NCBI RefSeq assembly: GCF_965227785.1
Contig: NZ_OZ245785.1
Location: forward strand, 3,038,001 to 3,102,000
Direction of reading: 5' to 3'
From: Gracilimonas sp965227785
GTDB taxonomy: Bacteria > Bacteroidota > Rhodothermia > Balneolales > Balneolaceae
Length of the DNA stretch: 64,000 bases
The stretch's first letter is position 1, and the number at the start of each line of letters is the position of its first letter. Positions 8,861-16,648 of this stretch are shown in pieces. Position numbers and translations under genes: made by a program. The notes beneath the pieces are model-generated. The model worked only from the letters and a program-made list of their open reading frames with translations, was not told the DNA's origin and made no database searches.

Positions 8861-9289
8861 ATGGCACTTATAAATTACACCCGACCCAATGTTGATCTTC
8901 ACTCAAAAAGATTCAGTGACATTTTAGATGAGTTTTTCAATGAATCATTAAACTATCGAAATGATTCATTCATGCCCTCAGTAGATATTTCTGAAACAGA
9001 AAATCAATTTGATGTTTCAGTATCACTTCCAGGTATGAATAAGGAAGATATAAACGTTGATCTTGATAACGGTCACCTTACAATTAGCGGTGAGCGTAAA
9101 CTCGAGAATGAAGAGAATGGTAAAAACTTTCACAGGGTAGAATCAAGTTATGGCACATTCAGCCGTTCTTTCCAACTGCCCGACAGTATTGATGAAGAAA
9201 GCATTACCGCTAAATATGAGAATGGTATCCTGAATATTACGATTGCCAAAAGCGAAGAAAAAGTTAAGAAGCAGATTAAGATTTCATAA
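8861..9289 (+). CDS. Small heat shock protein, Hsp20/alpha-crystallin family
   Basis: ATP-independent holdase chaperone that binds unfolding proteins in the cytoplasm. At 142 residues it has the variable N-terminus, the alpha-crystallin domain (about 40-130, from MPSVDISETENQFDVSVSLPGMNKEDINV to the beta-strand LTISGERK) and the ENGILNITIAKS strand. It ends with KKQIKIS, carrying the I-x-I type tail. I chose ATG 8861 because GAGG (8851-8854) sits 6 nt upstream and the sequence MALINYTRP starts as family members do. An in-frame ATG at 8801 would add 20 unrelated residues and lies within the promoter match. A terminator follows at 9314. Confidence 0.95.
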   Translation: MALINYTRPNVDLHSKRFSDILDEFFNESLNYRNDSFMPSVDISETENQFDVSVSLPGMNKEDINVDLDNGHLTISGERKLENEENGKNFHRVESSYGTFSRSFQLPDSIDEESITAKYENGILNITIAKSEEKVKKQIKIS

Positions 9290-9313
9290 ATCTGATCCAT
9301 TAGGTTAAGGGAG

Positions 9314-9348
9314 CCGAAGTTCCTTGAATGGGGCTTCGGTTTCTTATT
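9314..9348 (+). terminator. Intrinsic terminator after hsp20
   Basis: Stem ccgaag (9314-9319) with cttcgg (9334-9339), extended internally by cc/gg pairing, followed by a T-rich run (tttcttattt). It lies 25 bp after the hsp20 stop and before the protease gene. Confidence 0.7.
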
Positions 9349-9451
9349 TATCTCTGCTGAATTGTAAAGGTTTGTGGAAGCACACAATTTTAAAAACGTG
9401 CTGCGTTGTTAATACCGCAATCCATAAATAACAATTAAATCAGAAATACAT

Positions 9452-10939
9452 ATGAGTACCACAGTAAAGAATATATTTGGGGTGGCTGCAGCAGTTGTAG
9501 TGTTGTTAGGCTTTAATTTAGCTATCGACAGCACTTCTGTTACGCTTTCAGATTCTGCAATTAATGATAAAGCAGAGTCTTCAGAGGAAAAGCCAGCTGC
9601 TTCACTCAAGGATTTTAACGATGCCATTGTTGATATCGCTGAAAGAACTAACCCGTCTGTTGTAACCATTACCACCAAACGAGTAGAAGAAGTTCGGGTT
9701 GTTAATCCTTTTTCCCAGTTTTTTGGGAATCCCAGAGGTGATGGAGAAACCCGGGAGCGAGTTCAGCGCGGATTAGGTTCAGGAGTTATTGTATCTGATG
9801 AAGGTTATATCCTTACGAATAATCATGTGATTGAACAGGCAGATGAAATTCAGGTGCGTTTGTTTGATGGCAACCAGGTAGATGCCGAATTGATTGGTAC
9901 AGACCCGCAGACCGATATCGCTGTTCTGAAAATAGATGTAGATAATCCGCCTGCCGTTCAAATGGGTAACAGTGATGAATTGAAAGTTGGCTCATTTGTG
10001 CTGGCAATTGGAAGCCCGCTTAGCGAGAATTTAGCACATACGGTATCTTTTGGAATTGTATCAGCTAAAGGGCGGAATATTGGGCTGATCCAAAACCGGC
10101 AGGAGCAGTGGGTCGGTTATGAAGATTTTATTCAGACTGATGCAGCCATCAATCCGGGTAACTCAGGCGGAGCCCTCATTGATATAAACGGTGAATTAGT
10201 AGGAATTAATTCGGCGATTGCGTCTCGCTCGGGAGGAAATGATGGAATTGGATTCACTATTCCTATCAACCTGGCTAAACGAATTATGAACGATCTGATT
10301 GATGACGGTGAAGTTTCAAGAGGGTATCTGGGAATGTACATGTCCGGAGAAGTAGATCAGACGATGGCACGTGGACTGGGACTTGGGGACATTCGTGGAA
10401 TTATGGTAGGTCGTGTTGAAAAAGATGGCCCTGCCGATAAAGCCGGTTTGCAGGAAAAAGATATCATCGTATCATTGAACGGAGAAAAGGTAAAAGACTG
10501 GGCCAGTTTCCGAACCCGAATTGCCGCTTTCAAACCTGGTGATGAAATTGCCTTGGGTATTATCCGTGATGAAGAAAATATGACACTTGACGTTACGTTA
10601 GGAATACGTCCTCAGGAACAAACAGCTTCTGTTGCTCCTCAAAATAAAGAAGAGATGGATGAGCGGCTTGGCTTTACGGTGCGGGAGCTTACATCTGAAA
10701 TTCGACGACAGCTAAATATTGAAAACGAAACCGAAGGAGTTGTTGTTCTGGAAGTGAGAGAAGGTAGTAATGCCTACGAAAGGGGACTAAGGTCTCAGGA
10801 TATTATTACCGAAGTAGGGAGAACATCCATTGATTCAGCATCAGATTTTTACGAAGAACTTGAAGAATTAGAAAGTGATGTTGTTTTGTTGACTGTAAAA
10901 AGGAATGATCTGGAACAATACATTGCTTTTGAGATTTAA
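9452..10939 (+). CDS. HtrA/Deg-family periplasmic serine protease with two PDZ domains
   Basis: Envelope quality-control protease/chaperone. An N-terminal hydrophobic segment (residues about 7-25, GVAAAVVVLLGFNLAI) exports or anchors it. The trypsin-like domain carries the triad H125 (TNNHV), D155 (TDIAVLKI) and S238 (GNSGGAL). The substrate-pocket loop (VSFGIVSAKGR) and the L2 loop (GIGFTIPINLAK) are normal. Two PDZ domains follow (about 285-390 and 405-490; GYLGMYM...DGPADKAGLQEKDIIVSLNG and EGVVVLEVREGSNAYERGLRSQDII). At 495 residues it fits the DegP/DegQ size class; the exact subtype is not decidable. It sits between hsp20 and clpB on the same strand, forming a stress-protein cluster, with its own gap and terminators. 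Confidence 0.96.
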   Translation: MSTTVKNIFGVAAAVVVLLGFNLAIDSTSVTLSDSAINDKAESSEEKPAASLKDFNDAIVDIAERTNPSVVTITTKRVEEVRVVNPFSQFFGNPRGDGETRERVQRGLGSGVIVSDEGYILTNNHVIEQADEIQVRLFDGNQVDAELIGTDPQTDIAVLKIDVDNPPAVQMGNSDELKVGSFVLAIGSPLSENLAHTVSFGIVSAKGRNIGLIQNRQEQWVGYEDFIQTDAAINPGNSGGALIDINGELVGINSAIASRSGGNDGIGFTIPINLAKRIMNDLIDDGEVSRGYLGMYMSGEVDQTMARGLGLGDIRGIMVGRVEKDGPADKAGLQEKDIIVSLNGEKVKDWASFRTRIAAFKPGDEIALGIIRDEENMTLDVTLGIRPQEQTASVAPQNKEEMDERLGFTVRELTSEIRRQLNIENETEGVVVLEVREGSNAYERGLRSQDIITEVGRTSIDSASDFYEELEELESDVVLLTVKRNDLEQYIAFEI

Positions 10940-10954
10940 ACATATCGAAGCATA

Positions 10955-11011
10955 GATTTTTGTACCCCGAAAACCCAAGCCTTGATCCCTGATACGGATC
11001 AGGGTTTTTAT
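10955..11011 (+). terminator. Intrinsic terminator after htrA, copy A of a duplicated module
   Basis: The hairpin ccctgat (10987-10993)/atcaggg (10998-11004) with loop acgg is followed by five T. It is preceded by tgtaccccgaaaacccaa. The same arrangement recurs 158 bp downstream (11113-11173) with clear similarity over about 57 bp, so the pair is a duplicated terminator module. Confidence 0.75.
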
Positions 11012-11112
11012 CCCGATTTCGGAACTAAATCCGAATCAATTTCTGTTATCCATTTACCAAAAATTACACAGATACTTTATAAACATTTTGTATCTTGTAG
11101 TATAAGATTTTA

Positions 11113-11173
11113 GAAAACGATTTGTACCCCGAAAAACCCAAACCCTGAACTCTGATACAGTTCAGGGTTTTTT
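11113..11173 (+). terminator. Second intrinsic terminator, copy B of the duplicated module
   Basis: The hairpin ccctgaac (11143-11150)/gttcaggg (11160-11167) is followed by six T. Upstream it shares gatttgtaccccgaaaaa and cccaa with copy A. No gene lies between the copies, so copy B may end a short untranslated RNA beginning at about 11,020-11,110, or may simply be a relic of duplication. Confidence 0.7.
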
Positions 11174-11475
11174 ATTTTTAGCAATTTCAAGGGGATAGCA
11201 TCTACTTCAATAGAATATGGGGTTCCATTAAGGACAGATAAAGAGTGGAGTATATGTACGCACAAGAATCACCGGCTTAATCAGATTTCTAATATTGCTG
11301 ATCTTCCGATCCTGTCTACCTACAGCTTTTCAGAAAAAAGAAAGATTCATTTTTTAAAATGGATTATAGTGATTATCCATCAAATTCATACTCGTCCTGC
11401 AATTCTGTCAATAAATTTTCGTAGGCACGGTTTTGGTTTTTATGGAGGTAGAAAAGAGAAAACGAGGAGATTAAT
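11174..11475. other. Intergenic region upstream of clpB, no gene seen
   Basis: About 300 bp with no supported coding frame. I looked for a CIRCE element (TTAGCACTC-N9-GAGTGCTAA) and found none. Its last part carries GAGGAG 5 nt before the clpB ATG. A half-matching sigma-54 site (AGGCACGG at 11423, with a poor -12 part) is too weak to call. Confidence 0.5.
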
Positions 11476-14115
11476 ATGAATCTGAATAAATTTACACTGA
11501 AAGCCCAGGAGGCTGTTCAAAAAGCACTTGAGCTGGCCCAAAGCGCCAATAATCAAGCCGTTGAACCTGCCCATATTTTAAAAGCATTTCTGAGTGATCA
11601 GGAGAGTATTGTAAATACGCTGTTGAACAAATTGGGGGCAAACCCTTCGGCTATTGAGAACGTTGTGGACACAACGCTGGATCGGCTTCCAAAAGTACAA
11701 GGGGCTTCCGTTTCAGGCCAGTATTTATCCAGTACAAGTAAAGAACTGTTTGATGCAGCTCAGAAAGAAGGAAATAAACTGGGTGATGAATACATCAGCT
11801 CCGAGCATGTCTTGATTGGTATGACTTCCGTGAAAGGGGAGATAGCTAATCTTCTGAAAGATCAGGGTGTGACCAAAGAGAATATTCTGAAAGTGCTGAA
11901 GGATGTGCGGGGTAACCAAACTGTGGATGACCCCAATGCAGAAAGTCGCTATGGAGCCCTGAAGAAATACGCTCGTGACCTTAACGAACTGGCAGAAAAA
12001 AATAAGCTCGATCCCGTAATTGGCAGAGACCAGGAAATCCGGCGCGTGATGCAAATTCTAACCCGCCGAACAAAGAATAATCCAGTTTTAATTGGTGAGC
12101 CCGGTGTAGGTAAAACAGCTATTGCCGAAGGAATGGCGTTGCGTATCGTTCGCGGTGATGTACCAGAAGGACTTAAAACCAAACGAATTGTAGCCCTCGA
12201 TATGGGCTCGCTGGTTGCCGGTACCAAATTCCGTGGCGAGTTTGAAGAAAGACTGAAGGCCGTAGTTAAAGACGTGTCAGATTCTGACGGGGAGATCATT
12301 CTGTTCATTGATGAGATCCATACTTTGGTTGGAGCCGGTGCTACCGAGGGCGCTATGGATGCCGCTAATATTCTGAAGCCTGCTCTTGCACGTGGCGAAC
12401 TTCATGCCATCGGGGCCACTACACTTGATGAGTACCGCAAATACATTGAAAAAGACAAAGCACTTGAGCGCCGACTGCAAACTGTATTGGTAGGCGAACC
12501 GTCTGTAGAGGATACCGTTTCGATTCTCCGCGGATTGCAGGAACGATATGAAGTACATCACGGTGTTCGGATAACTGACTCTGCCGTAGTTGCTGCAGCT
12601 GAGCTTTCTCACCGATATATCGGGGATCGGTTCCTTCCGGATAAAGCCATCGACCTTATTGATGAAGCGGCTTCACGTTTAAGATTACAGATCGATTCCC
12701 TACCGGAAGAACTTGATGCTCTGGAGCGCCAAATCCGTCAGTTGGAAATTGAGCGAGAGGCATTAAAGCGTGAAAAAGATCAGTCTAAAATGAAAGGGAT
12801 TGAAAAAGAGCTCGCTGACCTGGAAGAAGATCGAAAATCGATGCGGGTGCAGTGGGAACAGGAGCGGGAACTGATCCAAAGGGTGAGAGAGCTGAAACAA
12901 GCTATTGATACTTCCCGCAACGAAGCAGATAAAGCTGAGCGACAGGGCAACTACGAAAAAGTAGCCGAATTACGCTATGGTACTATCACCCAGCTTGTAA
13001 ACGAACTGCAGGAGTCGCAAAAGAAATTGGATGACATGCAGGAAAATCAGTCCTTACTGAAAGAGGAGGTAGAGGCAGAAGATATTGCCGATATCGTAGC
13101 AAGGTGGACCGGTATTCCGGTTCGTAAAATGCTGCAGAGTGAACGTAAGAAGTTATTGCAGCTGGAAGAAGAACTACACAAGCGGGTAATAGGTCAGGAT
13201 AAAGCAATTGAAGCGGTCTCGCATGCCGTTCGGCGTTCACGAGCCGGACTTCAGGATGAACAAAAGCCGATTGGCTCGTTCTTTTTTCTTGGATCAACCG
13301 GTGTGGGTAAAACAGAACTTGCCCGTTCGCTTGCTGATTTCCTGTTCAATGATGAAAATGCCATGATCCGTATTGATATGAGTGAGTATATGGAGAAGCA
13401 CAGCGTAAGCCGTTTGGTGGGAGCTCCTCCGGGATATGTAGGCTACGATGAAGGTGGACAGCTTACCGAAGCTGCCCGGCGCCATCCGTATTCCGTTATC
13501 CTTTTGGACGAAATCGAAAAAGCACATCCGGATGTATTTAATATCCTGCTACAGGTACTGGATGAAGGTCGTCTGACCGACAATAAAGGTGTAACGGTAG
13601 ATTTCAAAAATACCATCATCATTATGACATCGAATATCGGTTCTCACCTGATATCTAATGAGATCGAAAAAACCGGTGGGGATATGAGTGATGAGAAGTA
13701 CGAAGAGCTTCAAAACAAACTGATTGAGCAGCTGAAGCAAACCATCCGGCCGGAGTTTTTGAATCGAGTGGATGATACCATTGTGTTTCACCCGCTGGGA
13801 CAGGAGCACATCCGCGCTATTGTGGATATTCAGCTTCGAAGAGTACACGAAATGCTCGCCAAGAGTGAAGTTACCCTTGATGTATCCGATACTGTTAAAG
13901 ACTGGTTGGCTGTCCGCGGGTACGATCCTGTGTATGGCGCACGTCCGTTGAAACGGGTGATCCAGCAGAATATCACCAATAAGCTGGCTACGAAGTTAAT
14001 CAGCCGGGAGGAAGAAGGCCCGGTTCATTACGAGGCCACCATCAATAAGGCAAAAGATGGAATTGATTTTGCTGAAGTTTTGGATGATGTAGAAGCTTGG
14101 GCGGAGGAGGATTAG
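11476..14115 (+). CDS. clpB: ATP-dependent disaggregase ClpB
   Basis: Hexameric AAA+ chaperone that pulls proteins out of aggregates together with DnaK. At 879 residues it is full length. The N-terminal Clp_N double repeat (1-145) is followed by NBD1 with Walker A GEPGVGKTA (about 207) and Walker B IILFIDEIHT. The ClpB-specific middle coiled coil (about 400-530, rich in E, K, R, L) separates it from NBD2 with Walker A GSTGVGKTE (about 606) and VILLDEIEKAHPDV. The ClpB mark GYVGYDEGG is present; no ClpP-binding loop is expected or seen. GAGGAG precedes the ATG. It is the third gene of the stress block after hsp20 and the HtrA protease. Confidence 0.98.
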   Translation: MNLNKFTLKAQEAVQKALELAQSANNQAVEPAHILKAFLSDQESIVNTLLNKLGANPSAIENVVDTTLDRLPKVQGASVSGQYLSSTSKELFDAAQKEGNKLGDEYISSEHVLIGMTSVKGEIANLLKDQGVTKENILKVLKDVRGNQTVDDPNAESRYGALKKYARDLNELAEKNKLDPVIGRDQEIRRVMQILTRRTKNNPVLIGEPGVGKTAIAEGMALRIVRGDVPEGLKTKRIVALDMGSLVAGTKFRGEFEERLKAVVKDVSDSDGEIILFIDEIHTLVGAGATEGAMDAANILKPALARGELHAIGATTLDEYRKYIEKDKALERRLQTVLVGEPSVEDTVSILRGLQERYEVHHGVRITDSAVVAAAELSHRYIGDRFLPDKAIDLIDEAASRLRLQIDSLPEELDALERQIRQLEIEREALKREKDQSKMKGIEKELADLEEDRKSMRVQWEQERELIQRVRELKQAIDTSRNEADKAERQGNYEKVAELRYGTITQLVNELQESQKKLDDMQENQSLLKEEVEAEDIADIVARWTGIPVRKMLQSERKKLLQLEEELHKRVIGQDKAIEAVSHAVRRSRAGLQDEQKPIGSFFFLGSTGVGKTELARSLADFLFNDENAMIRIDMSEYMEKHSVSRLVGAPPGYVGYDEGGQLTEAARRHPYSVILLDEIEKAHPDVFNILLQVLDEGRLTDNKGVTVDFKNTIIIMTSNIGSHLISNEIEKTGGDMSDEKYEELQNKLIEQLKQTIRPEFLNRVDDTIVFHPLGQEHIRAIVDIQLRRVHEMLAKSEVTLDVSDTVKDWLAVRGYDPVYGARPLKRVIQQNITNKLATKLISREEEGPVHYEATINKAKDGIDFAEVLDDVEAWAEED

Positions 14116-14121
14116 TAATTA

Positions 14122-14156
14122 AAAATTGGGGTGACATTAAGGCTCACCCCAATTTT
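14122..14156. terminator. Bidirectional terminator between clpB and a VOC gene
   Basis: Perfect 13-bp stem aaaattggggtga (14122-14134) with tcaccccaatttt (14144-14156), loop of 9 nt, A-rich before and T-rich after, between converging genes. The flank continues as aattttaaattttgaatttacaattcc (two word groups, 14151-14177), the same word family as the element at 61,698-61,762. Confidence 0.85.
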
Positions 14157-14180
14157 AAATTTTGAATTTACAATTCCAGC

Positions 14181-14603
14181 TTAGCTGGACAGATTCGTCT
14201 CGCCCTTAATCTTGTCAAACTCAGTATCATTAGGTTCCCAGAGCTCAATCTTAATGCCGTTGGGATCCATGATCCAGCCAAATTTTCCATAGTCATACAC
14301 TTCCATTTCTCCGACCACTTCTACGCCTTCCTCTTCAAGAGTTGCCAAGAGTTGTTCTAAGTTTTCAACCCGGTAGTTGATCATAAACTCTTTTTCGCTG
14401 GGATTGGTGTATTCTGTATCTTGGTCAAAGACGCTCCAAGCCGTAAATCCTTTCTTGTCCGGTGCTTCAGCATGCCGCCACTCAAAACACCCTCCGTACT
14501 TTCCATTGTCGATGCCGAGGTGTTTTCTATACCATTCTCTTGAGGTTTCCGGATCTTTACTTTTAAAAAATATTCCGCCAAGTCCTGTTACTCGTTTTTT
14601 CAT
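14181..14603 (-). CDS. VOC (glyoxalase/bleomycin resistance) family protein, 140 aa
   Basis: Two beta-alpha-beta-beta-beta modules of the vicinal oxygen chelate fold. The first contains LGGIFFKSKDPETSREWYRKHLG, the second GEMEVYDYGKFGWIMDPNGIKIELWEPND, where the closing E in KIELWE is a usual metal ligand. Substrate cannot be inferred; members include glyoxalases, dioxygenases and antibiotic-binding proteins. It is one of two VOC genes in a row, followed upstream by DUF1801 and DUF4199 genes on the same strand, a grouping I recognise from Bacteroidota genomes. A duplicate-looking reading in another frame is only a shadow. Confidence 0.88.
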   Translation of the reverse strand: MKKRVTGLGGIFFKSKDPETSREWYRKHLGIDNGKYGGCFEWRHAEAPDKKGFTAWSVFDQDTEYTNPSEKEFMINYRVENLEQLLATLEEEGVEVVGEMEVYDYGKFGWIMDPNGIKIELWEPNDTEFDKIKGETNLSS

Positions 14604-14629
14604 AAAGTTTGTTTTTTTAGTTAGCTATA

Positions 14630-14680
14630 AGGCGCCAGCTTTCAGTTTTTTTCTCTGTAAAAACTGATCGCTGAAAGCCT
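14630..14680. repeat. Word-type inverted repeat between the two VOC genes
   Basis: gctttcag followed by ttttt (about 14637-14650) is answered by aaaaactg and ctgaaagc (about 14660-14678), giving a hairpin whose right arm has an extra atcg between the two words. It is the only notable content of the 83-bp gap and belongs by style to the same class as the other word elements. Confidence 0.6.
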
Positions 14681-14686
14681 TTTCAA

Positions 14687-15037
14687 TTAATCGTTATGCT
14701 GATCGAATAAAATCTGGTTGCCGTCCGGGTCTTCAATACAAAAGTGGCACGGACCTTTTTCCTCATGTATAGAATCTGATTCCATCAGAAATGGTACATC
14801 CTTTTCCTTTAAGTCTTTATAGACATTTCGTGCATCCGTTGGATTAAAAGTGATGATGTTTTCTTCAAACATATCCTGGAACAAGCCGATGAGGGAATAT
14901 CCTTTTTTCATAATGATCCAGTTGTTTTCGATAGGTCCGGTTCCTTCAACCGGTTCAAACCCCAGTTTTTCATAAAATTCTTTGGAAGCATGGATGTCTT
15001 TAACGGCAAGGGAAAGAGAGTGGTTGTTCGGGTTCAT
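14687..15037 (-). CDS. VOC family protein, 116 aa
   Basis: Short glyoxalase-fold protein. It begins LSLAVKDIHASKEFYEKLGFEPV and ends with CHFCIEDPDGNQILFDQHND, the usual VOC C-terminal strand. The first-strand His seen in glyoxalase I is present as NNHSLSLAV. It differs clearly from the neighbouring 140-residue VOC protein, so recent duplication is not indicated. Its ligand and function are unknown. It lies 15 bp downstream of the DUF1801 gene and is probably cotranscribed with it. Confidence 0.87.
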   Translation of the reverse strand: MNPNNHSLSLAVKDIHASKEFYEKLGFEPVEGTGPIENNWIIMKKGYSLIGLFQDMFEENIITFNPTDARNVYKDLKEKDVPFLMESDSIHEEKGPCHFCIEDPDGNQILFDQHND

Positions 15038-15052
15038 GGTCGTGTGATTTAG

Positions 15053-15508
15053 TTAACCTTTAATGTTCTTCTCGTAAAGCCCGATCCACTCCTGAGGAGT
15101 CATTTTCCCTGCCAGCTCCCCAATTAATTCGTAAGGAATGTGATCAGGGTTCCGAAACCTGATACAGCTTTTACCCATATCGAGTTTGGTTTTAATGCGC
15201 TTTGAATACTCTGTCTTAAACCAGTTCATGAGCTCATCATTTGCATAAACCCCGGAGTGATACACGGCAATGTGATTCTTTTGAGAAGCAATGTTTATAA
15301 ATGGGAGGGGCAGTTCCGGGGTGACGTGATACCCATCAGGATATAGTGAATGTGGAACCACATATCCAATCATATTATAAATCATCACTTCTTCAAACCC
15401 CTCTGGCAGATTTTCTTTAACGACAGATCGCAGTTTTTTGATAGGCTCCTTTCGTTCTTCTGGTACTTTCTGGATGTACTCTTCGGGATTGTCGGCTTCA
15501 ATTTTCAT
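15053..15508 (-). CDS. DUF1801 domain protein, 151 aa
   Basis: Matches the DUF1801 (YdhG-like) family: PEEYIQKVPEERKEPIKKLRSVVKENLPEGFEEVMIYNMIGYVVP, then FINIASQKNHIAVYHSGVY and the late KSCIRFRNPDHIPYELIGELAGK. These proteins are small and cytoplasmic with a CyaY/YjbR-like fold; the reaction, if any, is not established. It lies in a same-strand group with VOC and DUF4199 genes with gaps of 15-18 bp. Confidence 0.85.
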   Translation of the reverse strand: MKIEADNPEEYIQKVPEERKEPIKKLRSVVKENLPEGFEEVMIYNMIGYVVPHSLYPDGYHVTPELPLPFINIASQKNHIAVYHSGVYANDELMNWFKTEYSKRIKTKLDMGKSCIRFRNPDHIPYELIGELAGKMTPQEWIGLYEKNIKG

Positions 15509-15525
15509 ATTGGTCAGATTTTGAA

Positions 15526-16095
15526 TTAGATGACAGTTGCATCCGGGTTCATATTCTCTTCAGATGGCATGAAGGTGCTTTTTCGTAATAAAGCGGCACT
15601 GATCACTGAAATGATAAGCCCCACTGGTAAAATTTCTGTTAGTGTGATAAACATTCGTGAGATCGGGTTTTCATACATTTTGGTATAATATTCCATCTGT
15701 TCTTCCATTTCAGAAATCTCTGACGGGGATGCACCTTCGGCTTTCATACCTTCAATTACCGAGGTTGAATAGGTTTCCATGAAATTCAAATCGGTTGCCG
15801 CAAGATACACTTCCCAGGTCCCAACATAGATAGCACCTGCAACTAAAGAGATATAGAGTCCGATCAAAAAAGCTTTCCCGAACTTGATGACTCCCCCAAG
15901 GTATTGATCCCGGTATTGTTTCACGCCTATAAATATCAGGGAAAGGGCAATGATCATCACCAGGTAGCCAATCCACTGGGTGTTAGAGTGCATCATTTCT
16001 TCGCCACCCAGATTGGTGAGCAGGATGCCCGTCATGATGTTGATGAACCCGGCAATAATTCCGAAAGTAAATACGATTTTTTTCATGTGCTCCAT
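15526..16095 (-). CDS. DUF4199 family membrane protein
   Basis: Inner-membrane protein with four hydrophobic helices (about residues 5-28, 42-60, 71-95 and 148-170) and a helical soluble segment (100-145, MKAEGASPSEISEMEEQMEYYTKMYENPISRMFITLTEILPVG split around the middle), the DUF4199 layout. Start could be 16095 (MEHMKK) or 16086 (MKKIVF); a GGAG three bases before the second start keeps the question open. It is next to a membrane-anchored LuxR-type regulator, a pairing I have seen often in Bacteroidota. Function unknown. Confidence 0.85.
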   Translation of the reverse strand: MEHMKKIVFTFGIIAGFINIMTGILLTNLGGEEMMHSNTQWIGYLVMIIALSLIFIGVKQYRDQYLGGVIKFGKAFLIGLYISLVAGAIYVGTWEVYLAATDLNFMETYSTSVIEGMKAEGASPSEISEMEEQMEYYTKMYENPISRMFITLTEILPVGLIISVISAALLRKSTFMPSEENMNPDATVI

Positions 16096-16206
16096 ACGGT
16101 TAGTTTTTAAGCTCCCACAAGTAAGGAAATCTGCCAGAGGAATGCATCACCCGAAAGTATGATTTTGCCAAAATCATGCTTAAAGGTGATTAGAAAAGAG
16201 AATTTT

Positions 16207-16632
16207 TTAAGGGATGAGCTTTAACGACCGGGCTTTTTTAACGGCCATACTTCGGCGGCTGACTTCCAGTTTTTGATATACACTGGAAAGATGTGTTTTT
16301 ACGGTATTGATAGAAATGAAAAGTTTATTGGCTATTTCCTGGTTGGAGTGGCCTTTTCCAAGATGCTCAAGTACATCCAGTTCGCGTTCGCTGATACCCA
16401 GCGACTTTAGGGCTTTTTCATTCCTTTTGAATGGAGGTTTCTCAGATTCCGATGGAGCTGTAGCTGTTAGTTTTTTACCCAGCCAAATACCCAATGCGGT
16501 AAAAAGTATAGCAATGGCAACAATATAAACCGGGGTTGATATGATTTGTATGGTATAGAAATGCTCAATTAATTCTACAACTAACACACCGGCAGCAAGT
16601 ATAGCCCCATAAATAAGTACTGTTTTCTTCAT
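16207..16632 (-). CDS. Membrane-anchored LuxR-type HTH regulator, 141 aa
   Basis: Two membrane helices (about 5-26 and 33-52) are followed by a linker and a GerE/LuxR helix-turn-helix (about 78-137: LGISERELDVLEHLGKGHSNQEIANKLFISINTVKTHLSSVYQKLEV, given here in pieces: recognition helix SINTVKTHLSSVYQKL). There is no receiver or autoinducer domain, so the DNA-binding domain is held at the membrane, with two helices as the only possible sensor. It probably regulates the neighbouring DUF4199/DUF1801/VOC group. The helix-turn-helix call is secure; target and signal are inferred. Confidence 0.9.
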   Translation of the reverse strand: MKKTVLIYGAILAAGVLVVELIEHFYTIQIISTPVYIVAIAILFTALGIWLGKKLTATAPSESEKPPFKRNEKALKSLGISERELDVLEHLGKGHSNQEIANKLFISINTVKTHLSSVYQKLEVSRRSMAVKKARSLKLIP

Positions 16633-16648
16633 CCTGAAACCTGATATA

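Noticed and set aside
11420..11440. Possible sigma-54 site AGGCACGG upstream of clpB
   Set aside because: The -12 part reads TGGT, not TTGC, and spacing is off by one.
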